64,000 nt of DNA, taken from positions 28,674,903 through 28,738,902 of the forward strand of contig CM038722.1 of assembly GCA_021613375.1 (NCBI GenBank), in the 5' to 3' direction. How positions within the stretch are numbered: position 1 is the first letter of the stretch; every line of letters begins with the position of its first letter. This document shows positions 33,186 to 45,970 of the stretch, piece by piece. Both the position numbers and the translations under genes were made by a program. The notes under the pieces are model-generated. The model made no database searches and was not told the origin of the DNA. It saw only the letters and a list, made by a program, of their open reading frames with translations. This DNA comes from Megaleporinus macrocephalus (Eukaryota > Chordata > Actinopteri > Characiformes > Anostomidae).

Positions 33186-33884
33186 ACTAATCTCATTCTT
33201 CTACGTATCCAAATTTTTATTTTTATTTTTTTTTTAAACCTACTTTAAAGCATTTTTCTGTTGACAAGTTTAGCCCACATTTTAATAATCATTCAAAAAC
33301 TTTTTAACCTGGTTATTAATAAAACACTGATGACATTTATTTCATTTTATTCTTTGATCATTTCAGTTGTATTCTTTCTTTTTCTTTTCTGCGTTAGACT
33401 GTGAGATGCTTTGAAAAAGAGATGCTAAAAAGTTATCTATACATAAAATGTGTTATTAGCATTACTATTATTTCACATATCCCTTCATCTTCTCCTCCAC
33501 GCATCCTCTTGTCAATTCATTAATCCATCTATTCATCCATCTACTCAGTCATTCACTCATCTATTCATTCATCATAATTTGTTAATTCATACAAGCCATC
33601 CATGAACTCCTTCATCCATTTATTTATTCTTTCATCTGGTCATCTATTAATTCCCCACACTCAGTCAACTATTCATCTGTTCATCCGCTACTCTAGGACT
33701 AAACTCTAACATCAGTCACAGACAAAGTCGCCACCCAAAACCCTTTTCAGTCTAGACCTGAGCTTAACTGGTGTCTGCCATGAAGACACACGATCGCAAG
33801 CAGTGCAAGTACACATACCAGCCGTGACCCACGTTAACACATCACCTCGACAGGTCCTATCTGATCAAATCATTTACACGCTAC

Positions 33885-34017
33885 CTTTCTGAATTTCCAC
33901 AGGGAAGACGTTCATCTTCTCCACCCTCTTCTCCAGCTCGTACTCAGCCGAGGCAGACACAGGGTCCACCTCTTCATTCCTGCGGTCATACTCATCGTTA
34001 GAGTACGTACAGAACAC
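33885..34017 (-). CDS. ppp1r9a: Neurabin-1, exon 3: PP1-docking region and start of PDZ
   Basis: The 133-bp exon (residues 639-682) has acceptor GTGCCTGCAG and donor GTAGCG, phase 0 in and phase 1 out. It encodes [20 protein letters not shown] and [23 protein letters not shown](E/D)(D/E)YDRRN is the segment right after the RVxF motif that folds onto PP1 and blocks one substrate groove in the spinophilin and neurabin holoenzymes. It is almost fully conserved. Confidence 0.97.
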
Positions 34018-34199
34018 CTGCAGGCACAGAACACAAACACTGTTTCAGCTGAATCACATCCTCATCATCACATCTCACCAACATAATGACAGTTTTATGT
34101 GGCACGCCTTGTTACAATGACTATAATACCAGCAAACAGGGATGCGGGAAGCACCCCCAGATTTTAGACTGTGAACCGATAAAAGAAAAAAATCATTTT

Positions 34200-34490
34200 A
34201 AATAATAATAATAATAATAATAATAATAAGACCATAGAAGAGACTTGTTGCTTTAGGGTGGGGTTAATATTTGTTTTTAGAGGGGTGGGGAGGGGGACCT
34301 GTTAAGGGGTACTTTGAGTTGGATTGAGGGAGGTAGTAGGGTGGGCGTAGTGTAACAATGGGGAAGGTTCCTGTTTATAAAAAGAAAAAGGAAAAATTTG
34401 CTTGTGACTTTACCTTGTATTTCGTAATGTTGTACATTTCCAAAAAAAATCATAAAAAAAAAAATAATAAAAATTATTATACAAAAAAAT

Positions 34491-34545
<55 letters not shown>
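34200..34545. repeat. (TAA)n and (AT)n microsatellites
   Basis: (AAT)n at about 34200-34229 and a pure (AT)n at about 34497-34544. Confidence 0.9.
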
Positions 34546-34547
<2 letters not shown>

Positions 34548-35004
34548 ACCCTGATTCCAAATAAGTTGCAAAGCCATAAAAAACAGAATTTAATGATGTG
34601 CAAATCATTTAAACCATATAATGAATTAAAAATAGTATAAAGAGAATCTATCAAATAATAATAATAATATTAAATTAACCCAAAATATAACACAACTGAC
34701 CTAATAATATTATGTTACATGTTTATGTATACATTTTTGTCCAACAATTCTAAACTAAAATGTTTGAATATTGTCATGAAATCATCTAATGCAGCTGCAC
34801 TGGTTAAATACCAGCATTTGTATGCAATCAGCACCAATCAACACCTCCCCCCCAGCACCAGTGTATACAGTCATAATTATACTATATAGTACTATGGTCA
34901 TTATTTTCCTCAAATATAGTCATCATTTTCCTTCAAAATAATACCAAGTCTTGGACCCCATATTGTCAATCGAGTAAAATAGTGGGCCGAAAGTATTAGA
35001 ACCC

Positions 35005-35110
35005 ATACACTATATAGACAAAAGTATGTGGACACCTGACCATTATCCTATTCCAAAACCATCAGCACTATCACATAGAGTGGACCCACCCACTCTTCTG
35101 GAGCACATTT
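35005..35110. mobile_element. Tc1-like element end fragment
   Basis: CACTATATAGACAAAAGTAT and GTGGACACCTGACCAT are the terminal inverted repeat of a Tc1-like fish family related to the one at 30179. The rest is missing or cut by the neighbouring element. Confidence 0.6.
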
Positions 35111-35149
35111 AAAGTCACTGAGCCCTTCAGTATATATATATATGTATGT

Positions 35150-35546
35150 ACCGTTCAAAAGTTTGGGATCACAGTGAAATGTTCTTGTTTTAATGGAGTA
35201 TCTTTCTTCCTTAACACAACAATGGACTGATGGGTCTCTAAAGAAAGTTGTTTCTCACTTATTAGTAGAATGTTTTTCAGCTGTGCATCATAATTGAGCA
35301 AGAGTGTCCTAACAACCAATTAGTCCAATAACATCCTTGGATTGGCGGCCGTACCAGGAGATTTAGACAGAGAACTGAGAATTACTGAAAATAGGACTAC
35401 ATGCAAAATAAGCCTCTATACAAAAATAAACTTTTTTCATTCTTTTTTTATTCTTTAAAAATCATCTGATACACTTACATTAATTGTGAAATGAACAATA
35501 TTGTTTGTGAATTGCATGAAATGAAATTCTAAAGTGATCCTAAACT
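35150..35546. mobile_element. Tc1-like non-autonomous element with terminal inverted repeats
   Basis: Left end CCGTTCAAAAGTTTGGGATC, right end GATCCTAAACTTTTGAGCGG: inverted repeats of about 22 bp. The interior has no transposase. The partner at 59868-60155 shares TCCTAACAACCAATTAGTCC and GTACCAGGAGATTTAGACAG. Confidence 0.85.
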
Positions 35547-35554
35547 TTTGAGCG

Positions 35555-35665
<111 letters not shown>

Positions 35666-36284
35666 ATACTACAAACACACCTGTTGTTAGCAATAGGTCA
35701 GGGACCATACAGTGTATATCCCTGCTTCATATCTAACTGGCACTAAAGCCCTATAAAGAGAGCAGCGGTGAGTAATGTTTGTTTACTTAAGCTGGAGCTT
35801 TCTCTGTCTGTCAGTTGCGAGTTAAGGTATTTATCTGTAAGCCTTTTTATTTGTACAGAAATTAACACTAATATTCGAATAAACACACAGTGAAATGAAT
35901 GCTTTATGTCTGTCGGCAGGTTTTTTGCCAATTGCCAAACTTGGCTTTGAGGAAACTCAGGATCTCTTATGTGGTTGCCATTTAAGGACCGGTTTTGTTT
36001 AATCAGTACTGCATTTAATTAAATCGGGGTGCGGGTGAAGAAACTGAACACATCTGAACGAGTCTGGAGGTGTGCAGGAGAAACCTGGAACCAAGCTTTC
36101 TTCTTCATATCAGCTACTCCTCCTCTACTCCTCTAAACCAGTTACTTTCTACAGTATTTATAATCACTTACATTCATTCTAATGACAGATGATGAATTAA
36201 CAAGCACTGCTAAAAGCTATGAAGATAAATGGTTTTCAATCATGAGCCTGGGGGTCCGAGATTACTGCTCAGTACTATACACCG

Positions 36285-36978
36285 ATCAGCCATAAGATAT
36301 AAACCACCTCCTTATATCTACACACACTGTCCAGCACATTGTACTGTGTAGTCCCTTTCACCCTGTTCTTTAAATGGTCAGGACCCCTACAAGACCACCA
36401 CAGAGCAGGTACTATTAGGGAGGCGGATCATTTTCAGCACTGCAGGGACGCTGACGTGGTGTGTTAGTGTTTGTTGTGCTGGTGTGAGTGGATCAGACTC
36501 AACACCTCAGTCTCACTGCTGGACTGAGAATAGTCCACCAACCAAAACTATCCAGACAACAGCGTCCTATGACCACTGATGAAAGACTAGAGATCGCAAA
36601 CTGTGCAGCAAGAGATGAGCTACTGTCTCTGACTTGACATCTACAAGGTGGACCAGCAAGTAGGAGTGTCTCATAGCGTGGACAGTAGCCACAGTGTTTA
36701 AACACTCCAGCAGCACTGCTGTGTCTGATTCACTCACACCAGCACAACACACACTAACACTAACACACAACCACCACGTCAGTGTCACTGCAGTGCTGAG
36801 AATGATCTAACACCCATATAATACCTGCTCTGTGGGGGTCCTGATCATTAAGGAACAGGTTAAACAGAGAAACAGACGCACTACAGTCTGTAAGTGTAGC
36901 TCCTGTATGGGGAATGGAGCTGATAGAGTGTGTGTAGATATAAGGAGGTGGTTTTAATGTTATGGCTGATCCGTGTAC
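36285..36978. mobile_element. Long palindromic DNA transposon
   Basis: The ends CACCGATCAGCCATAAGATA and TATGGCTGATCCGTGTAC are inverted. The arms match over more than 200 bp each: CTCCTTATATCTACACACAC against its complement at about 36925, and GTCAGGACCCCTACAAGACC against the GGGGTCCTGATCATTAAG block. The centre (about 36540-36690) is unique. A half copy is at 20585-20880 and a short piece at 29.33-29.41 kb. The superfamily is not assigned. Confidence 0.8.
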
Positions 36979-37499
36979 ACGCTGAGTAAAATGTCAGCAA
37001 CTCCAAATACCATCCCGTGTCCCTGTTATTAAGGAAATAGTACACACCAGCAGAGCTATGCCCAAGTCTGCGCTCAGTCCGCTAGAGTCTGTCCAGCAGA
37101 CTAAAGCAGGTCAGACTGCGTTCCTCACACAGGCAGCAGACTCGGCCTGCGCCACACATTAGCAGAATTAAACAAAAGAAACACGCTGGCTGGAAATCAG
37201 TCAGTCTGACAACAACGCTGCACTCTAAAGTGGCACAACCAGGCCACCACAGTCTCTCTCCACCTCCTTCCCTCGCTCTCCTGTTGTCATGGAGTAACTG
37301 CACACCTCTGAACAATGTCCTTTTTCGTCCCCGGTCAAACTTAAAGTGAGATTTACACAGATTTCTCAACATTTCTACATAACCACAGGGCTCAGCTGTG
37401 AAACATGGTGCTCTAGAAAAAATACTTGAAGACTTGGAGACACGACTTTACAAGAAATCTACATAATTAAACGATTAAGACGTCATTTAGAGAAACCTG

Positions 37500-37975
37500 C
37501 CAAGTCAGACGTGTTTATAGTGGCGCCGATGGGAGTTTAATGGCCTCACAGAAAATAGTGAATCATGATAAGGTTTTGACTTAGTGTATTTAATTCATTT
37601 ATTTAATCTAATCACGGCAGAGATATACAATACAAGACACACAGCCCCCAAAGAAAACCAATTTTTCATATTTCTCATTATTTTATTATCATCAGCATGA
37701 CCCAAAAAAATAGATAAATTAATTAATTAATAATAAAAGAAAAGAAAAAAAAAACACTAACAAGACGTGTGTAGGGTCACTGGTGGTTATGTATAGCAAA
37801 CATACTGGACATGGGGACCTCTGGTTCCCATCAGCCTCACTACACAGAAATCTAGAGTCTAGGTTTTTCTACAAATGAACAATTTCATATCAAATCACTT
37901 GGAATGACTTACATCTGAAGAATTCAATTATTTATGAATTTTGAACAATTGGTGGACTTCCCCTTTATGAGGCAA
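37500..37975. mobile_element. Foldback-like repeat, family B, copy
   Basis: GGGGACCTCTGGTTCCCATC, TTTCATATCAAATCACTTGG, AATGACTTACATCTGAAG and a terminal GTGGACTTCCCCTTTATGAG follow the family B order. Confidence 0.55.
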
Positions 37976-38084
37976 AATAATCCCCAAAAATCTACCTCAT
38001 TACCATCAACTCACACTTGTGAGCTTACAGGTTAGCAAATACAATGATTAGACGCATTCCTCGAGACCCTCGTGCTCTCACATA

Positions 38085-38322
38085 ATCGCTGCTGTCCACA
38101 ACAGTAACTTTACAGGAGAGGCCAAAAACCGTCTTTACTTTTAATGTAAATCAATGGAACCAGAAGTTTTTCCAAGCTACTTTGAAGCACTTCTATTGGT
38201 CCACTCATCAAGAAATTTGCACACAATGTAAACGGCAGGTGTCGTGATCAAACGATGCAGGAAACTAAAAATCCACAAAAATAGAGATGCATGTTTTTCT
38301 TTGGACAGCGACAAAATATGAA
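38085..38322. mobile_element. Interspersed repeat, family A, best-preserved copy
   Basis: It opens with ATCGCTGCTGTCCACAACAG and closes with TTTCTTTGGACAGCGACAAA. The interior has AACTTTACAGGAGAGGCCAA, ATTTGCACACAATGTAAACG and CCACAAAAATAGAGATGCAT. About 240 bp, no coding capacity. Confidence 0.7.
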
Positions 38323-38944
38323 CTGAAAATAAACGGAATTTTTGAAACATTTCATGAAGTGAAGTCCTCTTTCTGTCTCTCTGTCTCTGGGAATCCAAAC
38401 AGGGCAGTTTATTTTTAGCGATTAGTTAGATAGAAATGTTTAATTTGTGAGCGAGCGACGGGAGGAGAGGGAGAAACTACAGGGGAATTAACACGCTAAT
38501 CATGCTAATCAGGTCACACACCAGATTCCACATTAGAAACACAGGGTGGGGAGTGGGGGGGGGTCTGGAAGGAGCTGCCAGGTCTCCGCATTCTAACACA
38601 GCTTACTAAGACGCGTAGCAAAAACTCGAGGTGGAACTAGTGAAGAGTGAAATCCCCTCTTACACGGGCAGGAAGCTTCAGCCTCTCCTACCAGCTAGCG
38701 CCAAACATCTCAACTTCTCACTACAGCAGCTGAGAGACGCTCTGTCTGCGTGTGTTTAGTTATTTTAAGGGATATTTTCACTGTTTGATGTGAAATGGTT
38801 TATTTTTAGAGACACTTCTAGACTTTTTACAGTGTTGGTGAATGGAACCAGGAGGTCACCACGTCTAGAACACATATTTATCCACCTTAATTACTGTCCA
38901 GAACCACAACTGAACCTACTAAACCTTTGAGTTTGCTCAGGATA

Positions 38945-39080
<136 letters not shown>

Positions 39081-39284
39081 TATATGCGATGTTTCAAGGA
39101 ATCCTTACAATACATAATGGTGCTAAACTAATACCAAAAATTATTTTTATTATTTTATTTTATTTTATTAAACCTTATTATGATTTTTGTACATACTGTG
39201 TTGCACTGTACATACATACATACATACATAATTGTGAAATATTTTATCATGATAATAATAATAATGTGTATTGGCAAGAACCTG

Positions 39285-39617
39285 GCGATACAATATGTAT
39301 CATGATGTCAGCCACTATTCAATATATCATGATATATAGCAAGTAAAGTGATATACTGCTATTAAAACACACCACTGTATGAACAGGTTTATCAATGCTT
39401 CCAATAGTATTGCACCCTTGTGCTGCTTGTTAATGTTGGAGTGGAGCTGAAAATGGATTAAAACACTGCCATCTAGTGGTCAGAGGTTTAAACACAACAC
39501 ACAATGATTCACTGTCTGCCAGGAATCTGTGTATCGATACTGCATTTTAGAGAATCGATAGTATCACAAAACATAGTATCCTGATATTCGATATTTCAAT
39601 ATTTTCTTACACCCCTA
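39285..39617 (-). mobile_element. hAT-like element, inverted copy of the 10149-10516 element
   Basis: Read on the - strand the sequence starts TTAGGGGTGTAAGAAAATAT and contains GATTCCTGGCAGACAGTGAA, TCATTGTGTGTTGTGTTTAA and TTCATACAGTGGTGTGTTTT, collinear with 10149-10516. The other end (39285) is degraded. Confidence 0.8.
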
Positions 39618-39699
39618 ATTACCCAGCCCTAACTTTAAGACTAGTTTTGCTTTATAACACTCTGCATGTACATAACCACCAATCAAAATTTCTCAAAAC

Positions 39700-41015
39700 T
39701 GCTGTAGCACAATGCGTCATTTCATGCAGTAACTTTCTCTGAGGAAGCTTTCAGATAAGGACGTCTGGTTCCATATACCACCACTGTGAAGGACTCTGAC
39801 TCAGCAAGTTTGTCTAGAATGGAGCAATTCACACCAAACTACACTGAAAGGCTTTGTTTACATCTCAGTCATTCACAGACACAGAAACGTAGAACATCTG
39901 TCAGAATTTGTTGTTTAGATTTGCGTTTGTGTTTAAATAATAACAAGAAAATGAGTTAATGGGTAATATTATACATAACTGGACCTGGAGAGCAAACAGT
40001 GGTGACCGTGAGGCTAATAAACATGACATGTTGTGTATATAAACAGTCAGTCATGAAAACTCTGGGTGAACAGGTTTCCTTGTGATGAGGTTCAACTTCA
40101 AGTGGCCATTAGCCTGGTCATTCATGAAAATCTCTGGCTTGTCGTACCCAACAGCTAATTTATGGTCTACACTTAAAAGGAAAAGGGGCCCAGAGGAACG
40201 TCATAGAGAGGATAACAGCATATACTGTTCACATCTACTGCATCAAGATAAGCGAGGAGACTGGATTCCGCTCCAGGACAACAATATTGGCAAACAATAA
40301 AGTTAAAAAAAGAGAGAAATACAAGGCAAGAGATGACATTTGGAAATGTGGCTTGTGTTTAACTTACAATTTCCATATTTTAAGAGAAAATCCAATAATT
40401 GTTCCACATGTCTACATTATTCAGTGGTTGTGATGTAAACATAGTCAATCAGAGTGGTTTAATGAGAACCTTACAGACCTTACTGATTTCTTTATAGTGG
40501 TGGTGATGGGAACCAGGGATCACCCTGTCTACACTAATATACATACCAGTGAAACTATGTGTGTTGATCATTATTAAATAGTGGTTAATCTGAAAAAAGA
40601 CCCTACAACAGCCCTAACGTATCCCTCCACCATGCAAGGCCAACAACTACTGTGAAACAATCCTTCAGGAGACAGACTCATTCGAGGTTTGGTTCTCATC
40701 ACCAACACCAAGCTGCAGAAAAGCTCAGGTCACAGAACGTCAGTACATGGAATGGATCTCTATACAGCTGCTGTCTCGGATACCGTTTGTGCCAAGGATT
40801 TGGCTTAAAATCTCACAATAGTAGCAGAAGAAACATTTTTCTCCCAAATTTATCACCGTTTCCCATCTTCAACGCTGCATCATCACCTCAACTGCAAACA
40901 AAAAAGTGTCTAAGTTTCTCTACAGTTAATCACTTCACATCCATGCACCCTGAATGACTCTGATTGATTACGTTATGAGGAAATTTTGAAATTTCTGATG
41001 GAATTGCCCTTTAAC
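39700..41015. mobile_element. Region with two family B fragments
   Basis: Blocks at 39715-39865 (GACGTCTGGTTCCATATACC) and 40440-41015 (TGGTGGTGATGGGAACCAGG, ending GATGGAATTGCCCTTTAACC) belong to family B. The DNA between shows nothing recognisable. Confidence 0.45.
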
Positions 41016-41236
41016 CATAACAGATTTTGACATACAGACATGCATACTTTTTTTAGACACACCTGTCTGCTAATCAGACCGTCTGGAATTCACGGCCAGA
41101 CTCAGGCAAGAAGAACGACTTTGTTCCACACCGCTGACACACTTAACACACTCTCATACCTACTGTAGTGGATTTGCACTAGCAGTTCCATTCTAAATCA
41201 CTCCCTCAGCACACAGACTAACACTCAGGCCCTGTG

Positions 41237-41300
41237 TCACCAACCACAGACACACACAGACACACACACAGACACACACAGACACACACAGACACACACA

Positions 41301-41362
<62 letters not shown>
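41237..41362. repeat. (AC)n microsatellite with ACAG interruptions
   Basis: CACACACAGA repeats followed by a pure (AC)n. Confidence 0.95.
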
Positions 41363-41364
<2 letters not shown>

Positions 41365-41984
41365 CAGAGGGGCTTTTCTTTGCTGAACAGGATCTGCCCC
41401 TTTCAAGTATTCCACTTTCTGGGAGTCCAATAAACAGTCATGTGACCCTGGGCACAATGCACTTCCTGTGCGATGCCAACCAATCAGTGTTTCAGGAAAT
41501 GTTCTGAGATTAACCCAGTGTGCTAGTAGCTGAATGAAGCTTCCTTTCCTATCGTCTTTCCTTGATTTGGTCTGCAGCCGCTGGACTGGAGCAGACGGAG
41601 CAGGAGAAATTAGGGAAAGGAAGCTTCACTCGACTAGTCGGATGTGACCCTGGATGTGCTATGAACTGGCATAGACATCCACACAAATCTTCTGACAGCT
41701 AAACAACATCATGATGGCCATAGGAAAGGCTGGTTCTGTTATATAGAGTGCCAGCATGTGACCCTAAGCCATAAACGCTAAACCACAAACTGCTTTAGTT
41801 CTATTTTAAGAGTAAACAGTGTTCACTGATAGGCATATAATGTGCTTATACAATTCTAACCGTTCTTACAGAGCCATAGCCAACATTAGCGGGACAGTGC
41901 CCACCTATAATGAGCTATTATCATTCGGCATCAGGGCCTTGGTGCAGGTGACATTTCCACACGGCTACTTGGAGCCTATGTAAA

Positions 41985-44858
41985 TCAGGGGTGGGTGATA
42001 TGGCAATAATATCAGAGTTACTCAGATTATATATAAATTAGGGGGGTGATATGGCAAGAATATCAGGGTTACTCAGATTATATATAATCAGGGGGTGGGT
42101 GATATGGTAAGAATATCAGGGTTACTCAGATTATATATAAATTAGGGGGGTGATATGGCAAGAATATCAGGGTTACTCAGATTATATATAATCAGGGGTG
42201 GGTGATATGGCAAGAATATCAGGGTCACTCAGATTATATATAATCAGGGGTGGGTGATATGGCAAGAATATCATAGTTACTCAGATTATATATAAATTAA
42301 GGGGGTGATATGGCAGGAATATCAGAGTTACTGAGATTATATATAAATCAGGGGTGGGTGATATGGTAAGAATATCAGAGTTACTCAGATTATATATAAA
42401 TTAGGGGGGTGATATGGTAAGAATATCAGAGTTACTCAGATTATATATAAATTAGGGGGGTGATATGGTAAGAATATCAGAGTTACTCAGATTATATAAA
42501 TTAGGGGGGTGATATGGTAAGAATATCAGAGTTACTCAGATTATATAAATTAGGGGGGTGATATGGCAAGAATATCAGGGTTACTCAGATTATATAAATT
42601 AGGGGGGTGATATGGTAAGAATATCAGAGTTACTCAGATTATATAAATTAGGGGGGTGATATGGTAAGAATATCAGAGTTACTCAGATTATATAAATTAG
42701 GGGGGTGATATGGTAAGAATATCAGAGTTACTCAGATTATATAAATTAGGGGGGTGATATGGCAAGAATATCAGGGTTACTCAGATTATATAAATTAGGG
42801 GGGTGATATGGTAAGAATATCAGAGTTACTCAGATTATATAAATTAGGGGGGTGATATGGTAAGAATATCAGAGTTACTCAGATTATATATAAATCAGGG
42901 GTGGGTGATATGGCAATAATATCAGAGTTACTCAGATTATATATAAATCAGGGGTGGGTGATATGGCAAGAATATTAGAGTTACTCAGATTATATATAAA
43001 TCAGGGGTGGGTGATATGGTAAGAATATCAGGGTTACTCAGATTATATATAAATCAGGGGTGGGTGATATGGTAAGAATATCAGAGTTACTCAGATTATA
43101 TATAAATCAGGGGTGGGTGATATGGCAATAATATCAGAGTTACTCAGATTATATATAAATCAGGGGTGGGTGATATGGCAAGAATATCAGAGTTACTCAG
43201 ATTATATATAAATCAGGGGTGGGTGATATGGTAAGAATATCAGAGTTACTCAGATTATATATAAATCAGGGGTGGGTGATATGGTAAGAATATCAGAGTT
43301 ACTCAGATTATATATAAATTAGGGGGGTGATATGGTAAGAATATCAGAGTTACTCAGATTATATAAATTAGGGGGGTGATATGGTAAGAATATCAGGGTT
43401 ACTCAGATTATATATAAATTGGGTGGTCATATGGCAGGAATATCAGATTTACTCAGATTATATAAATTAGGGGGGTGATATGGCAAGAATATCAGGGTTA
43501 CTCAGATTATATATAAATTAGGGGGGTGATATGGCAAGAATATCAGAGTTACTCAGATTATATATAATCAGGGGTGGGTGATATGGCAAGAATATCAGGG
43601 TTACTCAGATTATATATAATCAGGGGTGGGTGATATGGCAAGAATATCAGGGTTACTCAGATTATATATAATCAGGGGTGGGTGATATGGCAAGAATATC
43701 AGAGTTACTCAGATTATATATAATCAGGGGTGGGTGATATGGTAAGAATATCAGAGTTACTCAGATTATATATAATCAGGGGTGGGTGATATGGTAAGAA
43801 TATCAGAGTTACTCAGATTATATATAAATTAAGGGGGTGATATGGGAAGAATATCAGAGTTACTCAGATTATATAAATTAGGGGTGGATGATATGGTAAG
43901 AATATCAGGGTTACTCAGATTATATATAAATTGGGTGGTCATATGGCAGGAATATCAGATTTACTCAGATTATATAAATTAGGGGGGTGATATGGTAAGA
44001 ATATCAGAGTTACTCAGATTATATAAATTAGGGGGGTGATATGGTAAGAATATCAGGGTTACTCAGATTATATAAATTAGGGGGGTGATATGGGAAGAAT
44101 ATCAGGGTCACTCAGATTATATAAATTAGGGGTGGATGATATGGTAAGAATATCAGGGTTACTCAGATTATATAAATTAGGGGGGTGATATGGCAGGAAT
44201 ATCAGATTTACTCAGATTATATATAATCAGGGGTGGGTGATATGGCAAGAATATCAGAGTTACTCAGATTATATATAATCAGGGGTGGGTGATATGGCAA
44301 GAATATCAGAGTTACTCAGATTATATATAATCAGGGGTGGGTGATATGGCAAGAATATCAGAGTTACTCAGATTATATATAATCAGGGGTGGGTGATATG
44401 GCAAGAATATCAGGGTTACTCAGATTATATATAATCGGGGTGGGTGATATGGTAAGAATATCAGAGTTACTCAGATTATATATAATCAGGGGTGGGTGAT
44501 ATGGCAAGAATATCAGGGTTACTCAGATTATATATAAACAGGGGTGGGTGATATGGCAAGAATATCAGAGTTACTCAGATTATATATAATCAGGGGTGGG
44601 TGATATGGCAAGAATATCAGAGTTACTCAGATTATATATAAATTAGGGGGGTGATATGGTAAGAATATCAGAGTTACTCAGATTATATATAAATTAGGGG
44701 GGTGATATGGTAAGAATATCAGAGTTACTCAGATTATATATAATCAGGGGTGGGTAATATGGTAAGAATATCAGAGTTACTCAGATTATATATAAATTAG
44801 TGGGGTGATATGGCAAGAATATCTGGGTTACTCAGATTATATATAAATTAAAAAATAT
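41985..44858. repeat. Large minisatellite, about 55 units of 49-54 bp
   Basis: The units have three parts: TTAGGGGGGTGATATGG or CAGGGGTGGGTGATATGG, then CAAGAATATCAGAGTTACTC (with G/A and C/T variants), then AGATTATATAAA or AGATTATATATAAAT. Long and short unit types form blocks (short from about 42480 to 42870, long from about 42890 to 43310, long again from about 44210 to 44650), a sign of segmental amplification. The head AGGGGTGGGTGATATGGCAA resembles the end of a hAT-like transposon, suggesting its origin (inference). It lies in the 12-kb intron between exons 2 and 3. Confidence 0.95.
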
Positions 44859-44879
44859 AATAAATTAGGGGGGTAGATT

Positions 44880-45960
44880 TTCAACCATCTCAACTCTGGT
44901 CAAAGTAGGGGGGCTATGGTACTCAACTCAACATTGACAACAAGCCTGCCATTAACTCATGGATGTAATTGACCCTCACTAAGGACTTTGTTTACCTTGT
45001 ATCTGGACCCAATGTTGAATTTACCAACTCCACCTGTCATATAAGTGCTTTTTAGTTCTACAATTATAGACTGTTTCTCAGTATACTTTGTTATCCCACC
45101 TGTACACTATTTGAAAACCCAAGAACCCCTTTGGACCACCACAGAGCACATTACTATATACAGCTATTACACCACAAATTTTGCATCGCTCTATACTATA
45201 TTGTGATAGTATACATTTGCCAGATCATCTACCCTTATGGGAACTTTTCCAATTAACAATGTACAAATTAGCCAACCATCTATAGGGTCAAGCTAATGGT
45301 CTTAGTACACGGAAATAAACCACTGCCCAAGGCTCTTTCCATCTCTCCCTCCTTCTTTCTTTCTTTCTTTTTCTTTCCACATGACGGCTGTCAGAGGAAG
45401 AAAAAGGAAATTACATGCCTGAATTGATGCAAGCTCAGACAAGACTTCAGCTGCTTGCTTGGCTGCCCTTTTGAATGATCTGGAATCAGCTCTTTCTACT
45501 CACCCTGTAGCCTTCACTGTAAAACTAAGTATAGCAAAACTATTCCCAGGACAGAGGAAGACAGGGGGTGGGGGTGGGGGGGTACACGGCACCATTACCT
45601 ATATGATACCACCTTAGTTGCTGCCCGTTGCACAACAGCTAGTTACTCAAAAGCAAATACCTTCACCAGCATGTGAGATCTTGAACGTGCACTTATCCCG
45701 ACACCAGCATAAAGACACACGCTTGAAGACAGGTTTCCAACAAATGAGGTCTAATAGCTTCACCAGTTCAGACAGGCATGTCAGGCAAAGGCGCTGACAG
45801 AGGGATTTGGGTCAGGGCTAGTTGGCTAACACCATTTGGGTTGAAACACATGATCTTGCTATTCCAGAAACAATACAGGATATTCACACGCAAATACCTT
45901 AAAATCCCTCAAGCAGAAAAACTAGAAAAACTGAAAAAAAGCAAAAAAACTAAAGGAACG
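44880..45960. other. Intron DNA without recognisable features
   Basis: Part of the large intron between exons 2 and 3, upstream side. Apart from a short (TTTC)n near 45355 nothing is recognised. Confidence 0.5.
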
Positions 45961-45970
45961 TCTACTATAC

